Shown: one piece after another, positions 32,935 to 41,959 of the stretch | Layout of the letters: each line of letters starts with the position of its first letter | Position numbering within the stretch: the stretch's first letter is position 1 | Origin: an uncultured Blautia sp. | GTDB taxonomy: Bacteria; Bacillota; Clostridia; Lachnospirales; Lachnospiraceae | Direction of reading: 5' to 3' | Assembly: GCA_900540785.1 (NCBI GenBank) | Contig: UQHF01000021.1 | Span: forward strand, 1-64,000 | Length of the DNA stretch: 64,000 bases | Notes under the pieces: model-generated | Database searches by the model: none | Seen by the model: the letters and a program-made list of their open reading frames with translations, nothing else | Told to the model about the DNA's origin: nothing | Position numbers and translations under genes: made by a program

Positions 32935-34362
32935 CTATGGAATATATGACAGAGGAATACGGACGGAAAACGTAGTTCCCTCCCCTTCCTTACTGAATAC
33001 TTTAATGGTTCCGTGGTGCATGGCAATGGTGCTTCTTGTGATGGCAAGTCCAAGACCTGTTCCGCCGATTTCCTTTGAATGAGATTTATCTACACGATAA
33101 AAACGCTCAAAAATCCGCTCAATAGACTCTTCCGGAATGCCCATTCCCGAATCTGCCACTGTCACATAAAAATACTTGTGGTCTGCATCCAGAGAAACAC
33201 GGACCCAGCCTTCATCTACGTTGTATTTAATTCCATTTTCCACAAGATTACTCACTGCAAGAGTAAATTTTACCTCGTCCACATCTGCCTCAACAGGACG
33301 GAAGCAATCCAGGATCAGATCAATATTCCTCATATCTGCAATGGGACGAAGACGTTTTAAAATATCCTCCAGAAGGCGGTTGATGTCCATATGGGAAATA
33401 TTCACATTATCTGCCTTCTTGTCCATTTTTACAAGAGTGAGGAGATCGGAAATAATCTTATTCTCCCTGTCGATCTCTGCCGTAATATCGGAAAGAAACT
33501 CCTGATAAAGCTCTTCCGGAACACCTTCCTGACCTACAAGGGAGTCTGCAAGTACCTTCATAGAAGTCATAGGAGTTTTCAGCTCATGGGACACATTGGA
33601 AACAAATTCCTGTCTCGATTCATCCAGCACCTTCATCCGTCCCAGCATCTTGTTAAAAGCATCTGTAATCAGAGCTGTCTCTGTATAATCCGGCACAGAA
33701 ATATCTTCGTTCTGATAGCCGTCTGTCAGATCTTCAATCGCCTTAGTCACTCTGGCAAAAGGCTTTACAAGAATTGTGGAGAGGATATATCCGAGAAAAA
33801 TAGAAAGCACAATAATACTTCCAATAATGAGTACCTCTCTCTGTTCCAGCGCGTCAATGGTGGCTGCGATTTCACTTGTGGAAACTGTCACAAGCATAGC
33901 CCCCTGAAGCTGTTTTACGTCCGGGCTTACAATGGGAACTGCCATCTGCAGAATCTGATTTTTGCTGTCAAAACGCTCCGGCTTCTTTCCCTGAAAACAC
34001 TTTACCACAAGCGGGGAAATCAGTGTCTTTCCCTCATCTGCGCCATACGTATCTTTTACTACTCTGAAGTCCCTGTCTACAAGAATGATTCTTCCGCTGT
34101 AAATATTAGACAACAACTCCAGCTTGCTGTTCACAATCTGCGAGCTGGAGTCGTTCAGATAATTTTCCTGTATTAACAGGCTGCACAAAATGTCACACTG
34201 GCTTCTCACATTTGCACTTCTGTTGGCAATCGCCTTATCTTCGTAATTTGTGATAACCGTTCTTGTTACAATGACACCTGGCACAATTCCCAGAATGATC
34301 AGAATAATAAGGATGCGAAAGCGAAGACTTTTAAAAAAGTTTTTCTTTGCTTTTTCCTTCAT
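32935..34362 (-). CDS. Membrane sensor histidine kinase (HAMP, HisKA, HATPase)
   Basis: 475 residues. TM1 at about residues 13-33, an extracellular sensor to about 175, TM2 at 178-200, then a HAMP linker. H-box SNVSHELKTPMTSMK (about 257), N-box NLVENGIKYN, G1 VADSGMGIPEE, F-box FERFYRVDKSHSKEIG and G2 GTGLGLAI. Phosphorylates the response regulator encoded 8 bases upstream. The architecture resembles the ResE/PhoR group. No direct evidence for the stimulus. Confidence 0.93.
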   Translation of the reverse strand: MKEKAKKNFFKSLRFRILIILIILGIVPGVIVTRTVITNYEDKAIANRSANVRSQCDILCSLLIQENYLNDSSSQIVNSKLELLSNIYSGRIILVDRDFRVVKDTYGADEGKTLISPLVVKCFQGKKPERFDSKNQILQMAVPIVSPDVKQLQGAMLVTVSTSEIAATIDALEQREVLIIGSIIVLSIFLGYILSTILVKPFARVTKAIEDLTDGYQNEDISVPDYTETALITDAFNKMLGRMKVLDESRQEFVSNVSHELKTPMTSMKVLADSLVGQEGVPEELYQEFLSDITAEIDRENKIISDLLTLVKMDKKADNVNISHMDINRLLEDILKRLRPIADMRNIDLILDCFRPVEADVDEVKFTLAVSNLVENGIKYNVDEGWVRVSLDADHKYFYVTVADSGMGIPEESIERIFERFYRVDKSHSKEIGGTGLGLAITRSTIAMHHGTIKVFSKEGEGTTFSVRIPLSYIP

Positions 34363-34370
34363 AGCTTATC

Positions 34371-35060
34371 TTATGCCTGGAAATAATATCCTACACCCCA
34401 TTTGGTGTGTACGTATTTTGGCTCACTGGGATTTGCCTCAATTTTCTCACGGAGACGTCGGATATGTACGTCCACTGTTCTCACATCACCGGGGTATTCA
34501 TATCCCCACACAATGTTCAACAGGTTTTCACGACTGTACACCTTATTTGGATTAAACACAAGAAGCTCCAGAACATCGAACTCTTTTGCTGTCAGATTGA
34601 TTTCTCTTCCCGCAATAAAGACTCTTCTTCCCTCGCAGTCCATTTTCAGGTCTCCGATTTCCATTGTCTTCGCCTTTTCCTTCTCCTCACGGTCGCTTCC
34701 TGCTCGGCGGATGATCGCCTTAATACGCGCCTTCACTTCCAGAATGTTAAAAGGCTTTGTTATATAATCGTCTGCTCCATACTCCAGTCCCAGGATCTTA
34801 TCCATATCCTCTCCCTTGGCAGTAAGCATGACAATGGGAACATTGGAAAATTCACGAATCTGCTGGCACACCTCAAACCCGTCCATCTTTGGAAGCATCA
34901 GGTCAAGAAGAATGATGTCATATTTCTTTTCTTTCGCTTTCTCAAGAGCTTCCTCACCGTCGTAAGCACAGTCCACTTCCATTCCGTCCTGTTCCAGACT
35001 GAAACGGATTCCTTTTACAATCAGCTTTTCGTCATCTACTACCAATACTTTCCTGCTCAT
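34371..35060 (-). CDS. OmpR-family response regulator
   Basis: 229 residues. Receiver domain with VVDDEKLIVKGI, phospho-acceptor Asp in IILLDLMLPKMDGF and conserved Lys in DYITKPFN; C-terminal winged helix with LTAKEFDVLELLVFNPNKVY and VHIRRLREKIEANP. Ribosome site AAAGGAGAACTGAA. Cognate of the adjacent kinase. Confidence 0.95.
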   Translation of the reverse strand: MSRKVLVVDDEKLIVKGIRFSLEQDGMEVDCAYDGEEALEKAKEKKYDIILLDLMLPKMDGFEVCQQIREFSNVPIVMLTAKGEDMDKILGLEYGADDYITKPFNILEVKARIKAIIRRAGSDREEKEKAKTMEIGDLKMDCEGRRVFIAGREINLTAKEFDVLELLVFNPNKVYSRENLLNIVWGYEYPGDVRTVDVHIRRLREKIEANPSEPKYVHTKWGVGYYFQA

Positions 35061-35072
35061 TTCAGTTCTCCT

Positions 35073-35723
35073 TTATCCCACTTCTATTTCGTCCTTGATT
35101 TTATGAAAAGTCCCTTCCTTGATTCCCTCCACCTTCATCAGGTCTTCTATGGAAGCAAAGGGACCGTTTTCCTCCCTGTATGCAATGATCGCCTTCGCCT
35201 TGGAAGCCCCGATTCCTGTCAGGGTGCAAAGCTCCGACTCGTCTGCAGTATTTAAGTTTACCTTTCCTGCATGTTCTGTACCGCTCTCAGGCGCTTCACC
35301 GTCCTCTTCCCCGGAAGACACCGTATCTGTCCGCTCCATTGTAAGCGCTTCTTCCTTCGTAGGAACGTAAAGCTGTTCTCCATCAGAAAGTCCCTGTGCG
35401 CGGTTCACATAATTTTCTGCTGCCTCAGGAAGAAATCCTCCTGCTGCCTCGATTGCCTGAAATACACGGCTTCCCTCCGGAAGACAGAATACTCCCGGCT
35501 CTGCCACAGCTCCGCATACATCTACATATATTTCCCTTTTTTCCGGAGGCTCTGTCGCTTTTGGCGGTTCCGAGGTTACAGACGTATTTTCCTGCGCTTT
35601 CTCTTCTGCCGCAGCAGTCTCCTCCGCTTCTGCTTCCTTTAAAAACTCTGCTTCTCTGTCACGGCAGCCTGTCATTGCCGCACAGAAAAGCCAGATACAT
35701 AATAAAGCAGCTTTCTTTTTCAT
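35073..35723 (-). CDS. comEA: ComEA-like competence DNA receptor (lipoprotein form)
   Basis: About 216 residues. Signal sequence ending in lipobox AAMTGC, a Glu/Ala-rich linker, a SLBB domain (YVDVCGAVAEPGVFCLPEGS) and a C-terminal pair of helix-hairpin-helix motifs (LNTADESELCTLTGIGASKA, then FASIEDLMKVEGIKEG). ComEA binds double-stranded DNA and passes it to ComEC. Start at 35723 with AGGAAAGGAAGTGACCCAGCC; an upstream in-frame extension lacks a signal peptide. A lipid anchor instead of a single TM helix is notable. Confidence 0.9.
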   Translation of the reverse strand: MKKKAALLCIWLFCAAMTGCRDREAEFLKEAEAEETAAAEEKAQENTSVTSEPPKATEPPEKREIYVDVCGAVAEPGVFCLPEGSRVFQAIEAAGGFLPEAAENYVNRAQGLSDGEQLYVPTKEEALTMERTDTVSSGEEDGEAPESGTEHAGKVNLNTADESELCTLTGIGASKAKAIIAYREENGPFASIEDLMKVEGIKEGTFHKIKDEIEVG

Positions 35724-35825
35724 GGCTGGGTCACTTCCTTTCCTGTTCGAAAAAACAAATGCCCCATTTTCATACAAACCATATCTTATTTTAACGAACT
35801 ATGGAAACTTTTACAATACCAATCT

Positions 35826-36260
35826 TTATTTTTGCCATTTAAAAATTACAATTCCGAGAATGGCAATGAGCATCCCCATAACTTTTCTCCATTCAAAAGC
35901 GGCCTTTTCCACTCCAAACAGCCCGAACAGTTCTATGATATAAGCCACGGCAAGCTGGGAAATAACAATCAGCATAGCTGCCTTTGCCGGACCTAAAAGA
36001 CTCATGCTCTGGATAACGGTAACTGTAATAAACGCGCCGATCACTCCTCCGAGAAGCGTGTACTTATTGTCCACCTGCCACAAAGCACCCACGCTTTCTC
36101 TTCCCGTAAAAAACCAGGCTGCCACGCACACAAGAAGAGCAGAAAACTGCACCCAGCCTGTGGAAACCCAGAGACTGCTCTGCTTCGTCACCTCTGTGTT
36201 AAACACTCCCTGCACACTCATAAGCGCTCCTGAGATCAATGCAACGATAATACCCCACAT
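35826..36260 (-). CDS. YdcZ/DMT-superfamily membrane protein
   Basis: About 144 residues with five hydrophobic helices (IIVALISGALMSVQGVFN, FSALLVCVAAWFF, GGVIGAFITVTVIQSMS, AAMLIVISQLAVAYIIELFG, VMGMLIAILGIVIF). Half-size DMT proteins of the DUF606 type act as dimers; substrate unknown. ATG at 36260 follows ATGGAGGAATGTTTT, the earlier ATG being part of the ribosome site. Monocistronic. Confidence 0.88.
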   Translation of the reverse strand: MWGIIVALISGALMSVQGVFNTEVTKQSSLWVSTGWVQFSALLVCVAAWFFTGRESVGALWQVDNKYTLLGGVIGAFITVTVIQSMSLLGPAKAAMLIVISQLAVAYIIELFGLFGVEKAAFEWRKVMGMLIAILGIVIFKWQK

Positions 36261-36286
36261 AAAACATTCCTCCATATCCTGTGAAA

Positions 36287-36314
36287 AGGAGGCACTGCAT
36301 AGGCAGCACCTCCT
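36287..36314 (-). terminator. Terminator after dinD
   Basis: Imperfect 12-bp hairpin (AGGAGGTGCTGC / GCAGTGCCTCCT on the minus strand) followed by TTTTC. Confidence 0.6.
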
Positions 36315-36370
36315 GTTTCTGTTTTTTGTAAAGTATATCCGTATTTTTGTGTTTTATGCAGGGTTTCTCA

Positions 36371-37237
36371 CTACTCTTCGTCTAATTGCAATTCCGGAAG
36401 TTTCCCCGCCTGTGCCGCTAACTTTTTCTCCTGAGTTTTTACGCGTCGCTCCAGCTTTTTAATATCCTCGGAAGGAGGTAATTCTTCCGGTTTAATACCA
36501 CGCTGCCCCAGCATTTCACGCACAGACAGATTATTCTGTACATGTTCCCCGGAAATTGCCCGCTCACCCTGCAGATCTTTTTCCTCCACATTATAATTGG
36601 TCATTTCTGTCGCCAGATTCTTCGCAGCTATTGTTAAAGTGGGCAAAAAATCTGCAAGTGGACGATTATCTTTTATTCCCAGCCGTGCTTTCATATCCAT
36701 TGTAGTATGACCGCCAAACAGAGCCTGATCGCCCTTAGAGCGAATGCGTCCAAATCCGGCATCATCCACACCACGCTCATAAATATTTTGTGAAAGGCGT
36801 TTTTCAGATTCACGCAGTCTGCCACGAGCTTCTGTACGCTCAATCAATGCAATTCGTTCCTCTATCAGCTCCTGTTTTCTGGTCTGTACTGCAAAATAGC
36901 TTTGTGCAAACGCAATTGCTTCTTTTTTTGGATCGCCATTCTGGGCAATTAAATAGCAGGCATATCGGGTAAGCATATAATCTTTCACTTTTCTGTGTGC
37001 ACCGCTTCCCAGAGAAACCATTTTCGTGACCTCACGAAAATGGTCAGATACCTCGATGCCACTGGTTTCACACGAATCCATTGCACGGGAAATTACCTTA
37101 TCAAAATTTTCCCATCGTTCATAGCCCAGTAGTGACATTAACTCACGTGCATACCAAAATTCAATTTTAGCATTTTCATCTCTATGTATAACAAAATCAA
37201 ACTGTTCTTTAATTTGACCGATTCTCCTTTTATCCAT
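36371..37237 (-). CDS. dinD: DNA damage-inducible protein D (DinD)
   Basis: 288 residues. N-terminal BRO-like region (EFWYARELMSLLGYERWENF), then KVKDYMLTRYACYLIAQNGD, both characteristic of DinD. A central coiled segment (RIALIERTEARGRLRESEKR) and QALFGGHTTMDMKARLGIKD follow. DinD is an SOS-induced protein that interferes with RecA filaments in Escherichia coli. Here it lies 53 bases after natB on the same strand. No LexA box was looked for beyond inspection. Confidence 0.93.
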   Translation of the reverse strand: MDKRRIGQIKEQFDFVIHRDENAKIEFWYARELMSLLGYERWENFDKVISRAMDSCETSGIEVSDHFREVTKMVSLGSGAHRKVKDYMLTRYACYLIAQNGDPKKEAIAFAQSYFAVQTRKQELIEERIALIERTEARGRLRESEKRLSQNIYERGVDDAGFGRIRSKGDQALFGGHTTMDMKARLGIKDNRPLADFLPTLTIAAKNLATEMTNYNVEEKDLQGERAISGEHVQNNLSVREMLGQRGIKPEELPPSEDIKKLERRVKTQEKKLAAQAGKLPELQLDEE

Positions 37238-37290
37238 TCTTACTCCTCCCAGTCATCGGACAAAAAACCCCGAATATTGATCGTTATATC

Positions 37291-38523
37291 TCACTGCTGC
37301 CTCAGCTTTTTCAGCACGTTCCTGATTTTCAGCGGATTTCCATAGTGAAGCGTTCCAAAACGGAACAGTTTTGCCGCCAGAATCCCCGTCACCACACAGG
37401 AACCTGCGAGAAGCACTCCTGATACCAGAATTTCCCACACATCCACACTTCCCATAGAAATGCGGATAAACATGGCGTTTCCAGAAGTGAACGGAATGAA
37501 GGAAGCAATCTTTGCAAGAAGTCCGTTGCAGTCAGAAAGACAGAACATTCCAATCAGGAAAGAAGCTACATATATAAACGTAATGGTAGAGGAGCTTTTG
37601 CTTATATCCTCTGTTTTGGACACCATCGCGCCAAGTGCGCCATAAATAAAAGCATACAAAAGATAGCTTAAAATCCCGAATATAATAAAGGATACAAGTA
37701 CCTTTCCCGGAATGTTGAAAAGAAAATCAAGCATTCCTCCCCACTTATCCTTAAACATATGATACGCTCCGAATCCAGCTCCGAGGATCAGTGTCATCTG
37801 CAGAATGCCTGCGATTGCTCCCGCGAGCACTTTTCCGAAAATCAGGCTGTTTGGATTTACACTTGTCACAAGAATCTCAATGGCACGGTTGCTTTTCTCT
37901 GTTGTGACTGCAACTGCGATCATCTGTCCATAGAAAAGGATCAGGAAGTAAAGGATAAACACAAGAATATAGGTGTACATATAGTTTTTCGCGCTGTTCT
38001 TACCAAGAATTTCCGGCGTCACACTGATCTGCGTGTTTTCCAGAGATTCGATTTCCTCTTTTGAAATCCCTGCCTCGAGAAGCTTCTGTTCCTTAATCTC
38101 CTGAGCAACCGCTTCCTGGAAATCGTCTGATTTTCTGTCGCTCATTTCCATATCATTTACCACATAAGTGACGTCGCTGATGCCATTCAAAATAAATCCA
38201 GCCTCTATCTGTCCCTCTTTTACTGCCTTTTTAAGGGTATCTTCCTCCTCATATACCTTCCAGTCAGCCGGCATACGAAGAATCAGGCTGTCCAGATCTT
38301 TCACCTCGTCTGTTGCGGCGTAAATTCCAAGAGCGTCCAGATTTTCCTCTGCTTCCTTCTGCTCCTCCACCGGGTCTTTTTCTCCCAGAAGCCCCGGAAT
38401 AAAAGTGGGCACAATGACAACGCCCGCCAGTAAAATGGCAAATACAACCGTTGTAATGATAAAGCTTTTATTTTTAAAGTAGTTATTCAGTTCGAATTTT
38501 AATACGGTCAAAAACTGTTTCAT
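37291..38523 (-). CDS. natB: ABC exporter permease, NatB-like
   Basis: 410 residues. One N-terminal TM (FIITTVVFAILLAGVVIVPT), a large extracellular domain (about 50-180) and five to six C-terminal TM segments, the ABC-2 (NatB/YhaP) pattern. Works with the ATPase encoded just upstream to extrude Na+ or a hydrophobic compound. Start ATG overlaps the ATPase stop by 4 bases. Confidence 0.9.
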   Translation of the reverse strand: MKQFLTVLKFELNNYFKNKSFIITTVVFAILLAGVVIVPTFIPGLLGEKDPVEEQKEAEENLDALGIYAATDEVKDLDSLILRMPADWKVYEEEDTLKKAVKEGQIEAGFILNGISDVTYVVNDMEMSDRKSDDFQEAVAQEIKEQKLLEAGISKEEIESLENTQISVTPEILGKNSAKNYMYTYILVFILYFLILFYGQMIAVAVTTEKSNRAIEILVTSVNPNSLIFGKVLAGAIAGILQMTLILGAGFGAYHMFKDKWGGMLDFLFNIPGKVLVSFIIFGILSYLLYAFIYGALGAMVSKTEDISKSSSTITFIYVASFLIGMFCLSDCNGLLAKIASFIPFTSGNAMFIRISMGSVDVWEILVSGVLLAGSCVVTGILAAKLFRFGTLHYGNPLKIRNVLKKLRQQ

Positions 38524-39437
38524 GCTTCGTCACCTGCCTTTTCCACAAATATATCATTAAGGGACGGTTCATATAAACCGAAATATTCCAGATCTACGTC
38601 CTGCGCGAGAAGTCCTTCCAGAATTTCCTTCTTTCTGCCCGGCTCCTTTTCTCTGATGATCACTCTGTCCTTCTGCACCTTTTCCACCTCAAGAAGATGG
38701 CGCATAGTATCAGAAAGGCGTCTGGAAAGCGCCTCCGGAGTCTCTTCAAGACTGGAAAGAACGAGCCTGTCTTTTCCAAACTCTCTCTTAATCTCTTTCA
38801 GATCTCCTCCGAGAACCACTTCCCCGTGATTTAAAATAGCAATCTCCTCGCAAAATTCCTCCACATAGCTCATCTGGTGGCTGGAAAAAATCACAAGCTT
38901 TCCTTTTTCAATCTGTTCCCTGATCACATCCTTTAAAATCTGGGAATTGACAGGGTCAAGCCCGGAAAAAGGCTCGTCCAGAATAATAATATCCGGCTCG
39001 CACACAAGGGTCTGGGCAAGCTGAACCTTCTGCTGATTTCCTTTGGAAAGCGTTTCAAGCTTCTGTTTTGCGTATTGAGAAACACCCATTCGCAAAAGCC
39101 AGCGCTCCGTACTTTCTTTTGCAGCTTTCTGGCTCAATCCACGGAGCATTCCCATATAAATAAGCTGCTCGCTCACCGTTTTTTTCGGGTAAAGTCCTCT
39201 CTCCTCCGGAAGATACCCTATCTGATATTCTTTTGGTACAAAAGGTTTCCCATCGAGAAATACCGATCCTTCTGTTGCCTTAAATACATCCATAAGAATA
39301 CGGATCGTAGTTGTTTTTCCCGCGCCGTTTCTTCCAAGAAGTCCAAGGGCGCTTCCGCTTTTTACAGAAAAGGAAATCCCATGAAGCACTTCCTTCTCCC
39401 CAAACGACTTTTTCAGATTCCTTACTTCCAGTTTCAT
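38520..39437 (-). CDS. natA: ABC exporter ATPase, NatA-like
   Basis: About 305 residues. Walker A LLGRNGAGKTTTIR, Q-loop region YLPEERGLYPKKTV, signature LSKGNQQKVQLAQ, Walker B IIILDEPFSGLDPVN and H-loop FSSHQM. The C-terminal ~80 residues carry the extension of the NatA/DrrA class. ATG at 39437 is chosen since AGGGAGGAATTGT precedes it. Operon order: XRE regulator, DUF3169, ATPase, permease. Confidence 0.93.
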   Translation of the reverse strand: MKLEVRNLKKSFGEKEVLHGISFSVKSGSALGLLGRNGAGKTTTIRILMDVFKATEGSVFLDGKPFVPKEYQIGYLPEERGLYPKKTVSEQLIYMGMLRGLSQKAAKESTERWLLRMGVSQYAKQKLETLSKGNQQKVQLAQTLVCEPDIIILDEPFSGLDPVNSQILKDVIREQIEKGKLVIFSSHQMSYVEEFCEEIAILNHGEVVLGGDLKEIKREFGKDRLVLSSLEETPEALSRRLSDTMRHLLEVEKVQKDRVIIREKEPGRKKEILEGLLAQDVDLEYFGLYEPSLNDIFVEKAGDEA

Positions 39438-39448
39438 ACAATTCCTCC

Positions 39449-40237
39449 CTAATCTCTGTTCAGTTTTCTTTTTCTGCTCACTGTGCAGAAATAACAGTAT
39501 GCAGATACCATAGCGATCCACAGAAATCCCACCACAAATATGGCAAGAAGCCCTGTATCATAAAGCAGATGCCCAAGCATTGTAACTACTATGAGAAACG
39601 GCATCAGAACTGACATAAAACAGTACGTCCTGTAGCTGCTCTGATAAATCAGAGTTTTTTCCGCCTCATCACAGCTTTCCAGCCATTGCTTCTGAAATTT
39701 CATGGAAGTGGGATCGCCTTTTTTTGTTGGCTCCATCTTCTGTATCAGTTTTACATACCGCACCTGCCAGAAGCCCTGGTAAAAGCAGCCTGCAATTAAA
39801 AGTACGGCGCCTGCAAGAACTATGATTTCTTTATTGTCCGGATTTCTGGAAAAATCTGAATACCAAAGAGCCACAAGAATGATTCCTGCCACAATGGCAA
39901 CCTGACTTCCAATAATTCCAACAGACCCGGCTTTCTCAATTTTATATTCCAGAAGATCTGCTTCTTCGTCTTCTGCTTCTTCCAGAAGAACAGACAGTTT
40001 TTTCATTCTGGAAAGAGAAGCCTCACCCAGAATCACAGCCATTCCAACATCAAGAGCCATCAGGAGAATCATATTTTTCCCTATGCCTCTTAAAATTATA
40101 TCTCCCGCCGCTGTCACTCCGCCGGAAATATAATCTCCAATCATACTGAACGCCGCACCTGCAACAGCACCTCCTCCTGTAAACAGAAGAAACAGCAAAG
40201 CATAATGCAGATATGTATGTTTCTTATTCTTTTCCAT
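39449..40237 (-). CDS. DUF3169 membrane protein
   Basis: About 262 residues with six hydrophobic segments (LHYALLFLLFTGGGAVAGAA, MILLMALDVGMAVILG, AIVAGIILVALWY, IVLAGAVLLIAGCFYQ, MSVLMPFLIVVTMLGHLL and LLAIFVVGFLWIAMVSAYCY). Always seen in this class next to an XRE regulator and a NatAB-type transporter. ATG at 40237 has GAGGAGGAACAAA upstream. It overlaps the 3' end of the regulator gene. Confidence 0.88.
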   Translation of the reverse strand: MEKNKKHTYLHYALLFLLFTGGGAVAGAAFSMIGDYISGGVTAAGDIILRGIGKNMILLMALDVGMAVILGEASLSRMKKLSVLLEEAEDEEADLLEYKIEKAGSVGIIGSQVAIVAGIILVALWYSDFSRNPDNKEIIVLAGAVLLIAGCFYQGFWQVRYVKLIQKMEPTKKGDPTSMKFQKQWLESCDEAEKTLIYQSSYRTYCFMSVLMPFLIVVTMLGHLLYDTGLLAIFVVGFLWIAMVSAYCYFCTVSRKRKLNRD

Positions 40238-40445
40238 TTTGTTCCTCCTCAACGTAAGTAAAAATATCTTCCACCGTTACCTGACAGATTTTTGCAAGCT
40301 TCAGCGCCAGAGTGACAGACGGAGAATAATCTCCTCTTTCAATCAGGCTGATCGTCTGTCTGGATACGTCTACAAGCTTTCCCATCTCTGACTGATTGAT
40401 TCCAAGATGCGCCCTGTACTCCTTTAAACGATTTTCCAGTGGCAT
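40224..40445 (-). CDS. XRE family transcriptional regulator of the NatAB operon
   Basis: 73 residues, one HTH domain: RAHLGINQSEMGKLVDVSRQ then TISLIERGDYSPSVTLAL. Likely represses its own operon through two 18-bp palindromes at the promoter. Its translation start is preceded by 11 consecutive G, GAGG lying 13 bases from the ATG, an unusual ribosome-binding region. Confidence 0.92.
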   Translation of the reverse strand: MPLENRLKEYRAHLGINQSEMGKLVDVSRQTISLIERGDYSPSVTLALKLAKICQVTVEDIFTYVEEEQNGKE

Positions 40446-40449
40446 TTTA

Positions 40450-40460
40450 CCCCCCCCCCC
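40450..40460 (-). repeat. Homopolymeric G11 tract in the ribosome-binding region
   Basis: Eleven consecutive C on the plus strand (G on the coding strand) lie 4 bases before the XRE start codon. Tracts of this length are prone to slipped-strand mispairing, which here would change the spacing between GAGG and the ATG. Confidence 0.85.
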
Positions 40461-40489
40461 TCAAAAAATGACTTATTTTCTTGTCAGAT

Positions 40490-40541
40490 TGACAACTTTT
40501 CTTGTCACACTCATTTTATCATTGACAACTTTCTTTGTCAA
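40490..40541 (-). promoter_or_regulatory. Promoter and twin operators of the XRE/DUF3169/natAB operon
   Basis: On the minus strand TTGACA (40,536-40,541), 17-bp spacer and TAAAAT (40,513-40,518). Two near-identical 18-bp palindromes, TGACAACTTTCTTTGTCA (40,523-40,540) and TGACAACTTTTCTTGTCA (40,490-40,507), lie 33 bp apart, the first covering the -35, the second downstream of the -10. A TTGTCA-GAT-TGACAA motif (40,481-40,495) adds a third, overlapping palindrome. Confidence 0.8.
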
Positions 40542-40558
40542 CAACTTTGTTTTCCAAC

Positions 40559-41959
40559 TCATATTTTACCGGAGTCTCCTCTGTTATTTTCCAGTACAAG
40601 CCGGCTGTCGCAGCCTCCCGTTTCCCTTCTTATAAACTGCATTTCTCCTCCATGTGCAGCCGCAATCTGCCCTGCAAGACGAAGCCCCATAATATGGACG
40701 CTCTCCTCCGCCTCACTTCCTTTCCCTTCCAGTATATCTGCAATTTTTCCCGGAATACCCGGACCGGAATCCCGGATTTCATAACATACGCTTCTCTCCT
40801 GTATTTTTAAAGTTGCTTGAATCCGACACCCGGAAGGATTGTGTCGGATACTGTTTCCCAGAAGATTTCGAAGGGCGCGCTTCCAGAGTCCCTGATCTCC
40901 TGTAAGCCTTACCTGCTCTCCTTCCTCCGTGACGATCACATCGATTTCATAATTCTGTTCCAGCCCTTCATTATAAAACTCCGCCACACATTCCCGCAGA
41001 AGAATCGCCGGGGCAAACTCCGTTTTGTGAAGCGGCTGGGCGTGATAAGCAAGCTTTGAAGTTAAGTTCAAATCCTGAATCAGCTGCCGGATCACAAGAC
41101 TCTGGCGGCAGATCATCTCCGCCTTCTTTTTTTCCTCCGCTCCAAGAATCTCTTCCCTGGAAAGCTCATCCGAGTAACCCATAATCAGAGCAAGCGGCGT
41201 CCTGATGTCATGGGAAACGCCTGCGATCCACTCGGTTCTCGCCCTGTCTCTCTGCTCCAGCTTCTCCTTTTGTTTCTGCAAAATGCCGGAAGTTCTGTTC
41301 AGCTTCCCTGCAATCTCCGACGCGATTCCCTTTTCCCTGATCTGTACCGGCTCCTGTCTGGAAAGCCGGTCAATGCCCTCTCCTACAGGCTTTAAGGCTT
41401 TATAAAAACGCCAGCCCAAAACAATAATCAAGAGAATGATTACAGAAGCATTCAGAAAAAGCCCGCATTTTATATAAACAGGAATCTTATCGATTTCCGC
41501 AATCCGAAACTCCCAGGAATATTTTGAATACATATTTTTCGGAGCTGCAAAAACAAAGAGATTTTCCCCCTTCTCCCATACGCGGACCGGATAATCGCAG
41601 ATATACCATCTGGAAAATGACGCCACATCAGCAAGGCTGTACGACAGGGGAATTTCCGCCGGAAGATCCCAGCTCCAGATTACCTCTCCCTCCGGGTTGA
41701 TCGCCATCGCCCACTGAAATTCTGACTCTTCTGAAAGGGCAGTAATCCCCCGTTCGGACATGACCGCTTTTCCATTTTCCACAGAAAGCTCTTCGCAGAT
41801 CTCTTCCATGCTTGCCCGCACCCCTTCTGTCTCTCCCCACTCCTTCGCACCTTTATATCCCCAGTATAAAAAAGCGGCTCCGTTCGCAAAAATCAGTGTA
41901 AAGATAATCAGCCCTGCCGTAATGCAGTATCTCCTTATAATTTTCATCATGCTCTTCAT
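40559..41959 (-). CDS. Sensor histidine kinase of the antimicrobial-peptide-response type
   Basis: About 466 residues. TM1 at about residues 11-30, an extracellular sensor of roughly 135 residues, TM2 (LFLNASVIILLIIVLGWRF), a HAMP-like linker, H-box IAGVSHDIRTPLALIMG, N-box LLGNSIRHNPS, G1 IRDSGPGIPGKI and a degenerate G2 (VHIMGLRLAGQIAAAHGG). ATG at 41959 overlaps the regulator stop (ATGA). Together with the divergent exporter it looks like a CprRK/LanRK-type detection system. Confidence 0.88.
   Translation of the reverse strand: MKSMMKIIRRYCITAGLIIFTLIFANGAAFLYWGYKGAKEWGETEGVRASMEEICEELSVENGKAVMSERGITALSEESEFQWAMAINPEGEVIWSWDLPAEIPLSYSLADVASFSRWYICDYPVRVWEKGENLFVFAAPKNMYSKYSWEFRIAEIDKIPVYIKCGLFLNASVIILLIIVLGWRFYKALKPVGEGIDRLSRQEPVQIREKGIASEIAGKLNRTSGILQKQKEKLEQRDRARTEWIAGVSHDIRTPLALIMGYSDELSREEILGAEEKKKAEMICRQSLVIRQLIQDLNLTSKLAYHAQPLHKTEFAPAILLRECVAEFYNEGLEQNYEIDVIVTEEGEQVRLTGDQGLWKRALRNLLGNSIRHNPSGCRIQATLKIQERSVCYEIRDSGPGIPGKIADILEGKGSEAEESVHIMGLRLAGQIAAAHGGEMQFIRRETGGCDSRLVLENNRGDSGKI

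Noticed and set aside
36371..37237. Second prophage remnant
   Set aside because: The BRO-like N-terminus suggests phage, but the full length matches chromosomal DinD and the neighbours are host ABC genes.
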